Of a DNA stretch of 15,790 nt, positions 1 through 6,108 are shown one piece after another (position 1 is the stretch's first letter; each line of letters opens with the position of its first letter). Source of the DNA: Oscillospiraceae bacterium (GTDB taxonomy: Bacteria; Bacillota; Clostridia; Oscillospirales; Ruminococcaceae); NCBI GenBank assembly GCA_029068025.1, contig JAIEDJ010000014.1, positions 1 through 15,790 on the forward strand, read 5' to 3'. Below the pieces are notes generated by a model. The model was given only the letters and a program-made list of their open reading frames with translations, did no database searches and was not told where the DNA came from. The translations under genes were made by a program, and so were the position numbers.

Positions 1-97
1 CCTTGACCCCATTGGGGCTCCGCCCCAAACCCCGCTTAAGGGCGCCACGCCCTTAAGAATCCCGGTTTTTAAATTTTAAAGAGCCTTCAAATTTTAA
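1..97 (+). repeat. Two-hairpin intergenic repeat, copy 1
   Basis: This copy carries two perfect hairpins in fixed order. Hairpin H1 pairs 12-18 (TTGGGGC) with 22-28, with a 3-nt loop. Hairpin H2 pairs 35-44 (CTTAAGGGCG) with 48-57, with loop CCA. An AT-rich tail follows (CCCGGTTTTT, then TTTTAAAG and CAAATTTTAA). From position 6 it aligns with copy 3 (6009-6099) with only about eight differences, most of them in the H2 loop. A diverged inverted copy lies at 5261-5316. The left border is cut by the window edge. Here it lies just upstream of the first gene. Confidence 0.85.
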
Positions 98-98
98 T

Positions 99-127
99 TT
101 ACCATTTCGCTTTCTTTCGCATATAAT
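99..127 (+). promoter_or_regulatory. Possible sigma-A promoter before the recD2 operon
   Basis: A perfect TATAAT (122-127) lies 17 bp downstream of a 4/6 match to the -35 box, TTACCA (99-104). The expected transcription start is near 134, which would fall inside the Shine-Dalgarno of the first gene (133-138). Either the start lies a few bases earlier than usual or the box is fortuitous. This is a pattern-only call. Confidence 0.35.
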
Positions 128-132
128 GCGGT

Positions 133-138
133 GGGAGG
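133..138 (+). promoter_or_regulatory. RBS deciding the start of the first gene
   Basis: GGGAGG lies 8 nt before the ATG at 147. An in-frame ATG at 126 has no ribosome binding site in front of it and lies upstream of this one, so 147 is preferred. Confidence 0.7.
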
Positions 139-146
139 CGGATAAT

Positions 147-422
147 ATGCAATTCTTGTACGTTTTTGCGCTGATGTTTCTTTCAATATTCGGTCTTGCC
201 GTGCTGATCCACTTATTGTTCAGCGCCTTGCTCGACAGCTCCTCCAGAAAGTTTGAAATATATGTCAGAGAGGACGAGAATATTGAAGAGCTGCTGGATA
301 ATCTCGGAAAAAATCCGAATATCGGGCGGGTGTGCGTTGTTGTAAATAAAGATGACGGCAGTCTTGAGGGATTGTCGGATAAATATGCCGATGTTAAAAT
401 AATCGGCTATCCGGAGCGTTGA
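147..422 (+). CDS. Small single-pass membrane protein, unknown function
   Basis: I do not recognise a named family. The 91-residue product begins with one long hydrophobic segment (about residues 2-27 from the ATG at 147). A basic stop-transfer patch follows (SSSRKFE), then a soluble tail of about 60 residues. The tail alternates predicted strand and helix (FEIYVRE, ENIEELLDNLG, VCVVVNKDD, VKIIGYPER), which suggests a small alpha/beta domain on the cytoplasmic side. The start at 147 is chosen for its RBS; an upstream in-frame ATG at 126 would add seven polar residues. The gene ends 4 nt before recD2 and is very likely cotranscribed with it. The position next to a helicase does not by itself give a function. 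Confidence 0.75.
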   Translation: MQFLYVFALMFLSIFGLAVLIHLLFSALLDSSSRKFEIYVREDENIEELLDNLGKNPNIGRVCVVVNKDDGSLEGLSDKYADVKIIGYPER

Positions 423-426
423 GAGA

Positions 427-2634
427 ATGGAACAAAATCAGGAGAATTTAACACATATCAGCGGCAGCGTTGAGGACGTTGTTTATTATAATGAGGATAC
501 CGGTTATATCGTGCTGGATATGGACGTCGGCGGCGCTCTCGTTACCGCTGTCGGCAACATGGGAGATGTCCGCGAGGGCGAGAGCTTGTCCATGTACGGT
601 GAGTATGTCAATAACGCAAAGTACGGCAGACAGTTCCGCGTCGATATCTTTGAGCGCTCGCTGCCCGAGGACGTAAACGCCGTGCGCAAATATCTCGGCT
701 CCGGCGTTATCAAGGGCGTGGGGCCTTCAATGGCGGGGAAGATCGTAAAAGCTTTCGGCGCTAAGACGATCGAGATACTTGAAAATGATCCGCTGCAGCT
801 GGTCTCCATCAAGGGCATAACCGCTGACCGCGCAAAGCTCATCGGGCAGGAATTCCGCAATATCACGGGTCTGCGCAAGGTGATGACGTTCTTCTCAAAA
901 TATTCCATACCACATTATGTCATTGCGGCGGCGTGGAGATCATACGGGACTGATCTTATCCGTGCCGTGACGGATAACCCTTACTGCCTTTGCTCGGGCG
1001 GGATAGATATGCGGTTTGCGGACGCGGAAAGGATCGCGGAGGATCTTGATTTTCCTCGTGACAGCGAGGAACGCGCGTTCGCGGGGATCATCGCCGTGCT
1101 GCGGAGCGCAGCCGACGACGGTCACTGCTGTCTTAAGGAAAGCGAACTTTACGATTCGGTGACGCGCAGTCTCGTCATCGGCGACAAGACGTATTATTCC
1201 GCGCTGGAGTTCGCGAAGTCGGGCGGGGATATAGTATGCTCGGACATTTATGACTCGAATTATGTTTATCTCTCGGAGTATTACATAGCCGAGAAGTACA
1301 TTGCGGAAAAGCTTTCGGAGATGATAAAGCGCGACAGCGAGGACAGGGTTGATTTTTCCGATGAGATATCCGCCGTCGCAAGCGAAAAGGGTATCGAGTA
1401 TGAAGCGCTGCAATGCGAAGCGATAAACGCCTGCATGAACGATCATGTTTTTATTCTGACGGGCGGTCCCGGAACGGGAAAAACGACCACGCTCAACGGA
1501 GTTATTGAGCTTTGCAAGCGGCGCCGACTGCGCATCAAGCTTGCCGCTCCTACGGGACGCGCCGCAAAGCGCATGGCGGATCTTACGGGAGCGCAGGCGC
1601 AGACAATTCACCGTCTGCTGGAGGTGGATTTCGCGGCGGGAGGAAATTCCTTTAAGAGAAACGAGGAAAATCCGCTCGTTTGTGACGTTGTTATAGTGGA
1701 CGAGATGTCTATGGTGGACTCGCTGCTGTTCGCGTCGCTGCTGAGGGCGCTCAAAAGCAGCACGCGGCTTATCCTGGTAGGTGACAGCAATCAGCTTCCG
1801 TCGGTCGGCGCGGGGAACGTTCTGCGCGATCTGATCGACAGCGGCATAGTTCCGACGGTGCAGCTCAAGGAGATATTCCGACAGGCGGCGCAGAGCCTTA
1901 TCGTCACCAACGCTCACAGTATCATTCATGGGGACATTCCCGAGCTTAACAACCGCGAAAACGACTTTTTCTTTATGAAGTCTGAGACCGAGGAGAACTC
2001 GCTGCGGCTGGTGCTCGAATTATGCAAGACGCGGCTGCCGAAGGCTTACGGTTACGATCCTCTGGACGATATACAGGTGCTGTGCCTGTCAAGGATGGGG
2101 ATCGTCGGCACGGGAAACGTCAACCGCGAGCTTCAGATAGCGCTGAATCCCCCCGGAAAGGACAAGCGCGAGATGAATTTTATGGGAACGCTGTTCCGCG
2201 ACGGCGACAAGATCATGCAGACCAAGAACGACTATGACGTTGAGTGGCGGCGCGGTTCGGAGAAATCGCACGGGATATTTAACGGCGATATCGGAAAGAT
2301 CCTTGATACTGACAGAGTGAATACCAAGTGTGAAATAGACTTTGAGGGACGGCGCGCTTTCTATGACGGCGATATGCTGAAAAAAATAGAGCATGCCTTC
2401 GCGATAACTGTACACAAGAGCCAGGGTAGCGAGTACCCGGCGGTGATCATTCCGCTTCCGAACCGCATGGACAGGCTCTCCTACCGCAATCTGCTGTACA
2501 CGGCGGTGACTAGAGCTAAGCAGACGCTCATCATAATCGGTACGGAAAACAAGGTCGCCGAGATGGTGTACAACGACCGCCGCAAGGAAAGGTATTCCTG
2601 CTTAAGACCGATGCTGGAGGATTGCTTTGCGTGA
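427..2634 (+). CDS. recD2: RecD2-type ATP-dependent 5'-3' DNA helicase
   Basis: A superfamily 1B helicase of the RecD2 (RecD-like, not RecBCD-bound) class, which unwinds DNA 5' to 3' and works in repair and replication-fork maintenance. The 735 residues match the family length. The N-terminal part has a beta-rich region (about 1-75) and helix-hairpin-helix repeats (around GVIKGVGP, 93-100). The motor domain shows Walker A GGPGTGKT (346-353), Walker B VDEMSM (424-429), motif III LVGDSNQLPSVG (450-461), LKEIFRQ (480-486), motif V TVHKSQGSEY (661-670) and motif VI YTAVTRAK (691-698). All are intact. It sits 4 nt after the small membrane protein gene and its 3' end overlaps comF by 8 nt. There is no sign of recB or recC here, consistent with a stand-alone RecD2. 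Confidence 0.96.
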   Translation: MEQNQENLTHISGSVEDVVYYNEDTGYIVLDMDVGGALVTAVGNMGDVREGESLSMYGEYVNNAKYGRQFRVDIFERSLPEDVNAVRKYLGSGVIKGVGPSMAGKIVKAFGAKTIEILENDPLQLVSIKGITADRAKLIGQEFRNITGLRKVMTFFSKYSIPHYVIAAAWRSYGTDLIRAVTDNPYCLCSGGIDMRFADAERIAEDLDFPRDSEERAFAGIIAVLRSAADDGHCCLKESELYDSVTRSLVIGDKTYYSALEFAKSGGDIVCSDIYDSNYVYLSEYYIAEKYIAEKLSEMIKRDSEDRVDFSDEISAVASEKGIEYEALQCEAINACMNDHVFILTGGPGTGKTTTLNGVIELCKRRRLRIKLAAPTGRAAKRMADLTGAQAQTIHRLLEVDFAAGGNSFKRNEENPLVCDVVIVDEMSMVDSLLFASLLRALKSSTRLILVGDSNQLPSVGAGNVLRDLIDSGIVPTVQLKEIFRQAAQSLIVTNAHSIIHGDIPELNNRENDFFFMKSETEENSLRLVLELCKTRLPKAYGYDPLDDIQVLCLSRMGIVGTGNVNRELQIALNPPGKDKREMNFMGTLFRDGDKIMQTKNDYDVEWRRGSEKSHGIFNGDIGKILDTDRVNTKCEIDFEGRRAFYDGDMLKKIEHAFAITVHKSQGSEYPAVIIPLPNRMDRLSYRNLLYTAVTRAKQTLIIIGTENKVAEMVYNDRRKERYSCLRPMLEDCFA
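2616..2620 (+). promoter_or_regulatory. RBS supporting the TTG start of comF
   Basis: GGAGG lies 6 nt upstream of the TTG at 2627. The next in-frame alternative, the GTG at 2639, would be 18 nt away, so the TTG is the better start. Confidence 0.75.
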
Positions 2635-3394
2635 TAATGTGAAGTTTTACGAGCTTCGCAGGCGTGCGGCGGCGCTGCTGTATCCGAATCGGTGCCCGTT
2701 CTGCGGGGATCTGATCCCCGCTGCGGACTATTACTGTGAGCTGTGCCGAAAATATCTTCCATACGTTTACGGAAGGATCGAGCCGCCCGAAAACGTTTCG
2801 CGGCTTACCGCGGTTTGCTGGTATTCGCGGCGTGCCAGGGGCGCGGTGCTCTCGCTGAAATACGGAGGGCTGATATATCCCGCCGACGCGTTCGCGCTGA
2901 TGATGAGCGAAAAGCTGCTGCGCGACAGGGAAACGGCGGACGTTCTCGTGCCTGTGCCGAGCGGTTTTTTGAGCGTGAGGAGCAGAGGCTTTTCAACGGC
3001 GCGGGTCATCTGCTCAAGAATGGCGCTGCGGCTTAATATCCCGATGGCGGAGATCGTCGGCGCTTATGATAACAAGGCGGAGCAGAAGGCACTTTCCGCT
3101 AAGAGCCGCCGCGAGAACGCGATGAAGAGCTTTTATGTAAAGAAAAACGCAGATATTAATGGCAAGCGGATCATGCTCGTTGATGACGTGTGTACAACGG
3201 GCAGCACGCTTTCAGCTATAGCAAGTATGCTGCTGGACGCGGGCGCGGCTGAGGTTATGTCGTGCGTGTTTGCGCAGACCGCTCGGTGCGTTCATACCGG
3301 TGACGGAATAATGCGCTTGAAGATCGGCAAAAGACGCGGGATCCCGTTTAAATACGGAAAAGCCGCCGAAAAATTTGAGGTGAACAATGCTTAA
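2627..3394 (+). CDS. comF: ComF family phosphoribosyltransferase-like protein
   Basis: A ComF/GntX-type protein: an N-terminal four-cysteine zinc-ribbon-like knuckle (C23, C26, C37, C40, as CPFC and CELC) followed by a type I phosphoribosyltransferase fold. The core shows VPVP (108-111), RSRGFSTA (118-125), the family signature QKALSAKSRRENA (153-165) and the PRPP-binding loop LVDDVCTTGST (184-194). A basic C-terminal tail of about 35 residues follows the fold. In transformable bacteria ComF acts on incoming single-stranded DNA in the cytoplasm; in Clostridia the role is not settled. It starts at TTG 2627 inside the end of recD2 and overlaps crcB by 8 nt, so translation of all three is probably coupled. 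Helicase plus ComF suggests a DNA-processing context. Confidence 0.92.
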   Translation: MRDNVKFYELRRRAAALLYPNRCPFCGDLIPAADYYCELCRKYLPYVYGRIEPPENVSRLTAVCWYSRRARGAVLSLKYGGLIYPADAFALMMSEKLLRDRETADVLVPVPSGFLSVRSRGFSTARVICSRMALRLNIPMAEIVGAYDNKAEQKALSAKSRRENAMKSFYVKKNADINGKRIMLVDDVCTTGSTLSAIASMLLDAGAAEVMSCVFAQTARCVHTGDGIMRLKIGKRRGIPFKYGKAAEKFEVNNA

Positions 3395-3746
3395 CTGCTG
3401 TGTGGTCGGAGCGGGCGGGTTTGTCGGCGCGGTTTTAAGGTACTTGCTGGGGCTGGTGCCGATAAAGACGCTTGTTGTAAATATAATAGGCTGCTTTGTT
3501 ATCGGGATCATTGCCGGGCTGGCGGAGAAGCCGCTTGCGGAGTATCCGAGGCTTGTGCTGTTTCTGAAGGTCGGGATATGCGGCGGGTTTACTACGTTCT
3601 CGTCGTTCGCTCTCGAAACGGGGGATCTGATGAGCGGCGGAAGATACGCGGCTGCTGCGGCGTATGCTCTGGCGAGCGCGGTTCTCGGCATTGCGGCTGT
3701 GTTTTTGGGGCAGTATCTGATAAAATCTATCATATTGGGGAATTGA
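3387..3746 (+). CDS. crcB: Fluoride ion channel CrcB/Fluc
   Basis: A 119-residue, four-helix membrane protein of the CrcB/Fluc family, which exports fluoride as an antiparallel dimer. Hydrophobic segments fall at about 3-22, 27-47, 57-78 and 88-112. Family motifs are present: GGFVGAVLRY (10-19, with the conserved Arg18), VNIIGCF (31-37, Asn32) and the pore and sodium-site signature GGFTTFSSF (66-74). An SD-like GAGGTG lies about 4 nt before the ATG. Because the start overlaps comF, there is no room for its own fluoride riboswitch. Only one copy is visible, so a homodimer is the likely form, although some Firmicutes carry paired crcB genes elsewhere. Confidence 0.95.
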   Translation: MLNCCVVGAGGFVGAVLRYLLGLVPIKTLVVNIIGCFVIGIIAGLAEKPLAEYPRLVLFLKVGICGGFTTFSSFALETGDLMSGGRYAAAAAYALASAVLGIAAVFLGQYLIKSIILGN

Positions 3747-3750
3747 TATT

Positions 3751-5169
3751 ATGATGAATTCCGATAACGGAACGGCAATAGTTTCCGATGAAGAAATGGA
3801 AAAACAGCGCGGTTTTATGCGCGGAGTATATGAGATCAACGCTAAGCGAGAACCGCCTGTGGCTCACGTTCACACCTTTGGGTGTCAGCAGAATGTCAGC
3901 GACGGGGAGAAGCTCAAGGGAATGCTAGCGGAGATGGGGTATGGGTTCTCGGAAAGTCCCGAGGGCGCGGATCTGGTTATTTTCAACACCTGTGCGGTGC
4001 GCGAGAACGCCGAGGACAGAGTTTACGGAAATCTGGGCGCGCTCAAGCACGAAAAGGCAAAGAATCCCGATTTGATCATCGGGGTGTGCGGCTGTATGAC
4101 GCAGCAGGAGCACGTTGTTAAGAAGATCAAGCGGAGCTTTCCGCACGTGGATCTGGTGTTCGGAACTCACGCGCTGCATACGCTGCCCGAGCTGATCTAT
4201 AAGCAGCTTACCGAGAGGAAGCGGACGTTTTTCACGCCCGATAGCGACGGCGTTATCGCGGAGGGGCTGCCGATACGGCGCGAAAGCGTCTTGAAGGCGA
4301 GCGTTCCGATAATGTACGGGTGCAATAATTTTTGCAGCTACTGCATAGTGCCGTATGTGCGCGGTCGGGAGCGGTCGCGCGGGACGGCGCAGATAGTGTC
4401 CGAGGTCAGGGACGCGGTGAAGAACGGCGCGAGGGAGATCCTGCTGCTGGGGCAGAACGTCAATTCTTACGGCAAGGAGCACGGCACGAGTTTTTCGGAG
4501 CTGCTGCGGACGCTTAACGCGATAGACGGCGAGTTCCGCATTTGTTATATGTCCAGTCACCCGAAGGATTTCACCAAAGAGCTTGTGGATACCATCGCGG
4601 AATGTGAAAAGGTCACGCGGCATTTTCATCTGCCCGTGCAGTCGGGGAGCAGCCGTATTCTGGAGCTGATGAATCGGCATTACGACCGCGAAAAATATCT
4701 GGATATCGTGCGGTATATCCGCGAGAAGGTGCCGGACGCGGCGCTTACCTCGGATATTATCGTAGGGTTCCCCGGGGAAACGTATGAGGACTTTCAAGAA
4801 ACGGTTTCTCTTATCGAGGAAGTTAAGTTCGACTCGCTGTATACGTTTATTTACAGTCCGCGAAAGGGAACGAAGGCGGCGGAGATGGACAATCCCGTTT
4901 CCGCTGAGGAAAAAGGACGGTGGTTCCGCGAGCTGCTGGAGGTTCAGGGCAGGGTCGGACGCGATATTTACGAAAAGTACGTGGGGCAGACGTTCCGCGT
5001 GCTGTGTGAGGGCGAGGGCAGAACGAACAGCAGTCTGCTCACGGGGAAAACTCCCCAGGACGTTATCGTGGATTTTGACGGCGGCAGAGAGCTTATCGGG
5101 CAATTTGTCGACGTTAAGATAGAGAAGGCTTATCAATGGGCGCTGGTCGGGGTAGTAGTTAGTAGCTAG
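3751..5169 (+). CDS. miaB: tRNA-2-methylthio-N6-dimethylallyladenosine synthase MiaB
   Basis: A radical SAM methylthiotransferase that converts i6A37 to ms2i6A37 in tRNAs reading UNN codons. The N-terminal UPF0004 domain carries the auxiliary [4Fe-4S] ligands Cys45 (TFGCQQN), Cys81 (FNTCAVRE) and Cys115 (GVCGCMTQQ). The radical SAM triad is C191-x3-C195-x2-C198 in MYGCNNFCSYCIVPYVRGRE. A TRAM RNA-binding domain follows from about residue 400. The 472-residue length is normal for clostridial MiaB, which has a longer N-terminus than the E. coli enzyme. The first of two tandem ATG codons (3751, 3754) is preferred because the GGGG at 3737-3740 is already 10 nt away. It follows crcB by 4 nt. Its substrate is made by MiaA, encoded at the right edge. 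Confidence 0.97.
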   Translation: MMNSDNGTAIVSDEEMEKQRGFMRGVYEINAKREPPVAHVHTFGCQQNVSDGEKLKGMLAEMGYGFSESPEGADLVIFNTCAVRENAEDRVYGNLGALKHEKAKNPDLIIGVCGCMTQQEHVVKKIKRSFPHVDLVFGTHALHTLPELIYKQLTERKRTFFTPDSDGVIAEGLPIRRESVLKASVPIMYGCNNFCSYCIVPYVRGRERSRGTAQIVSEVRDAVKNGAREILLLGQNVNSYGKEHGTSFSELLRTLNAIDGEFRICYMSSHPKDFTKELVDTIAECEKVTRHFHLPVQSGSSRILELMNRHYDREKYLDIVRYIREKVPDAALTSDIIVGFPGETYEDFQETVSLIEEVKFDSLYTFIYSPRKGTKAAEMDNPVSAEEKGRWFRELLEVQGRVGRDIYEKYVGQTFRVLCEGEGRTNSSLLTGKTPQDVIVDFDGGRELIGQFVDVKIEKAYQWALVGVVVSS

Positions 5170-5190
5170 TTATTAGTTGTTAGTTTTAGT
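5152..5190 (+). repeat. TAGT/TTAGT-rich low-complexity tract across the miaB stop
   Basis: Repeated TAGT, TAGTT and TTAGT units run through the last codons of miaB (VVSS), over its TAG stop and about 20 nt beyond. Copies are irregular, with tandem character over about 39 bp. It is unlike the surrounding sequence and could arise by slippage. Confidence 0.55.
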
Positions 5191-5191
5191 G

Positions 5192-5209
5192 CCGCCTTCG
5201 GCGGAAGGC
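5192..5209 (+). other. Pair of alternative hairpins after miaB
   Basis: CCGCC (5192-5196) pairs with GGCGG (5200-5204). Alternatively GCCTTC (5194-5199) pairs with GAAGGC (5204-5209); the two overlap and exclude each other. No T-run follows directly, so a terminator role for the recD2-miaB operon is possible but not shown. Confidence 0.4.
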
Positions 5210-5260
5210 TTGAATTGCTTTTGGGCAGAGGGGGTTATCGTCTGCCTGTAGAAAAAGTAC

Positions 5261-5316
5261 AAAATCAGGGTTCTTAGGGGCAGCGCCCCTAAGCGGGGGT
5301 TGGGGCGGAGCCCCGC
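5261..5316 (-). repeat. Two-hairpin intergenic repeat, copy 2 (inverted, diverged)
   Basis: Read on the minus strand this matches copies 1 and 3 in order: H1 (GGGGC 5302-5306 with GCCCC 5310-5314), spacer AACCCCCGC, then H2 (CTTAGGGGC 5273-5281 with GCCCCTAAG 5285-5293). Relative to the CTTAAGGG/CCCTTAAG stem of the other copies, the paired positions A and T have changed together to G and C. That is compensatory change and supports a structured role. The AT tail is only weakly conserved. Confidence 0.75.
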
Positions 5317-5329
5317 ATTAATCTCTCCC

Positions 5330-5381
5330 CCCTCTCCCCGAGAGGGAGTTTATCTACAAGCTTAGGCGAGCTTTGCTCGCC
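5330..5381 (+). other. Two further hairpins in the miaB-ylbF spacer
   Basis: CCCTCT (5330-5335) pairs with AGAGGG (5341-5346) around a 5-nt loop. GGCGAGC (5365-5371) pairs perfectly with GCTCGCC (5375-5381) around TTT. No T-tract follows either. The rest of the 250-nt spacer has no credible ORF and no promoter that I can support. Confidence 0.5.
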
Positions 5382-5419
5382 GGTTCGCGAATTGCAAATT
5401 AAAATCAGGAGGAATTGTT

Positions 5420-5842
5420 ATGACTGTTATTGAAGCGGCAAGAGCGCTTGGAAGGGTAGTACAGGCGGACGAAAGATATGTGGAGTATGTCAGAGCCAAA
5501 AAGGCTAACGACGAGGACGAGGAGCTCCAGAACCTTATCGGCGAGTTCAATCTTGTGAGACAGAATCTCGCGCTGGAATCCGATAAGGAAGCGGATCAGG
5601 TCGACAATGAAAAGGTCAAGGAGCTTACCGCGAAAATGCACTCCGCGTACAACGCTGTTATGACTAATGAAAATATGGCGCTGTTCACAATGGCTAAGCA
5701 GGGCATGGATAAGCTCATGAGCGAGATCAACACGATTCTCACGTATTCGGTTGAGGGAGAGGATCCCGAGACCTGTCCGTCGGAACCGCCTCAGGCAGCT
5801 TGCTCCGGCAACTGCGGAACCTGCGGCGGCGGGTGCGGCTGA
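5420..5842 (+). CDS. YlbF/YmcA family protein with cysteine-rich C-terminus
   Basis: A 140-residue, mostly helical and highly charged protein of the YlbF/YmcA (Com_YlbF) family. In Bacillus the YlbF, YmcA and YaaT proteins form a complex that binds Fe-S clusters and modulates RNase Y, sporulation and competence. The family core is residues 1 to about 110, including IEAARALGR near the start and the helix MALFTMAKQGMDKLM. The last 22 residues carry Cys119, Cys128, Cys132, Cys135 and Cys139 in a Gly-rich setting (CSGNCGTCGGGCG), consistent with metal or Fe-S binding. A textbook AGGAGG (5407-5412) lies 7 nt before the ATG. Its place between miaB and mutS fits gene orders I know from Clostridia. 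Which paralogue it corresponds to is not certain. Confidence 0.88.
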   Translation: MTVIEAARALGRVVQADERYVEYVRAKKANDEDEELQNLIGEFNLVRQNLALESDKEADQVDNEKVKELTAKMHSAYNAVMTNENMALFTMAKQGMDKLMSEINTILTYSVEGEDPETCPSEPPQAACSGNCGTCGGGCG

Positions 5843-5908
5843 GGGCGGGAGAAACTAGACGCGATTCAGCCGGAAAGGTGGATCTAGCCGAACGCCGCTC
5901 CGCGCTGC

Positions 5909-5963
5909 GAACGACTGTTAAATCTCCTCCTCGCTTCGCGAGTTTGGAGATTTAACAGCGTTC
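5909..5963 (+). repeat. Long near-perfect palindrome between ylbF and mutS
   Basis: CTGTTAAATCTCC (5915-5927) and GGAGATTTAACAG (5946-5958) are perfect 13-bp arms. The stem extends outward by GAACG/CGTTC (5909-5913 and 5959-5963) past one bulged A (5914). Inside it sits a second perfect hairpin, CTCGC-TTC-GCGAG (5930-5942). Weaker GC-rich complementarity continues to about 5894 and 5978. No T-run follows, so it is not a typical terminator. It may be a cruciform-forming or REP-like element, or an RNA processing or stability signal for the ylbF transcript. Confidence 0.75.
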
Positions 5964-5992
5964 TCCGCGCTCCGCGGCTGGTGATGTTATGG

Positions 5993-6099
5993 TGGGGCTT
6001 TGCCCCACACCCCATTGGGGCTCTGCCCCAAACCCCGCTTAAGGGGCCAGTCCCTTAAGAATCCCGGTTTTTAACTTTTAAAGAACCTACAAATTTTAA
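5993..6099 (+). repeat. Two-hairpin intergenic repeat, copy 3, forming the mutS leader
   Basis: This contains an extra leading hairpin TGGGGC-TTT-GCCCCA (5993-6007), then H1 (6015-6021 with 6025-6031), then H2 CTTAAGGG (6038-6045) with CCCTTAAG (6052-6059), then the AT tail to 6099. The part from 6009 on is nearly identical to copy 1. It ends inside the mutS Shine-Dalgarno, so the repeat makes up the whole immediate upstream region of mutS. Confidence 0.85.
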
Positions 6100-6103
6100 G
6101 AGG
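6098..6103 (+). promoter_or_regulatory. RBS deciding the mutS start
   Basis: AAGAGG lies 5 nt before the ATG at 6109. The in-frame GTG at 6103 overlaps this site and so is rejected as the start. Confidence 0.75.
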
Positions 6104-6108
6104 TGCGT

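Noticed and set aside
3300..3390. Fluoride riboswitch before crcB
   Set aside because: The crcB start lies inside the comF coding sequence and no riboswitch-like fold is apparent there.
3925..5136. A 403-codon minus-strand open frame opposite miaB
   Set aside because: Mirror image of a well-supported radical SAM gene, with no RBS or motif; similar shadows lie opposite recD2 (940-1929).
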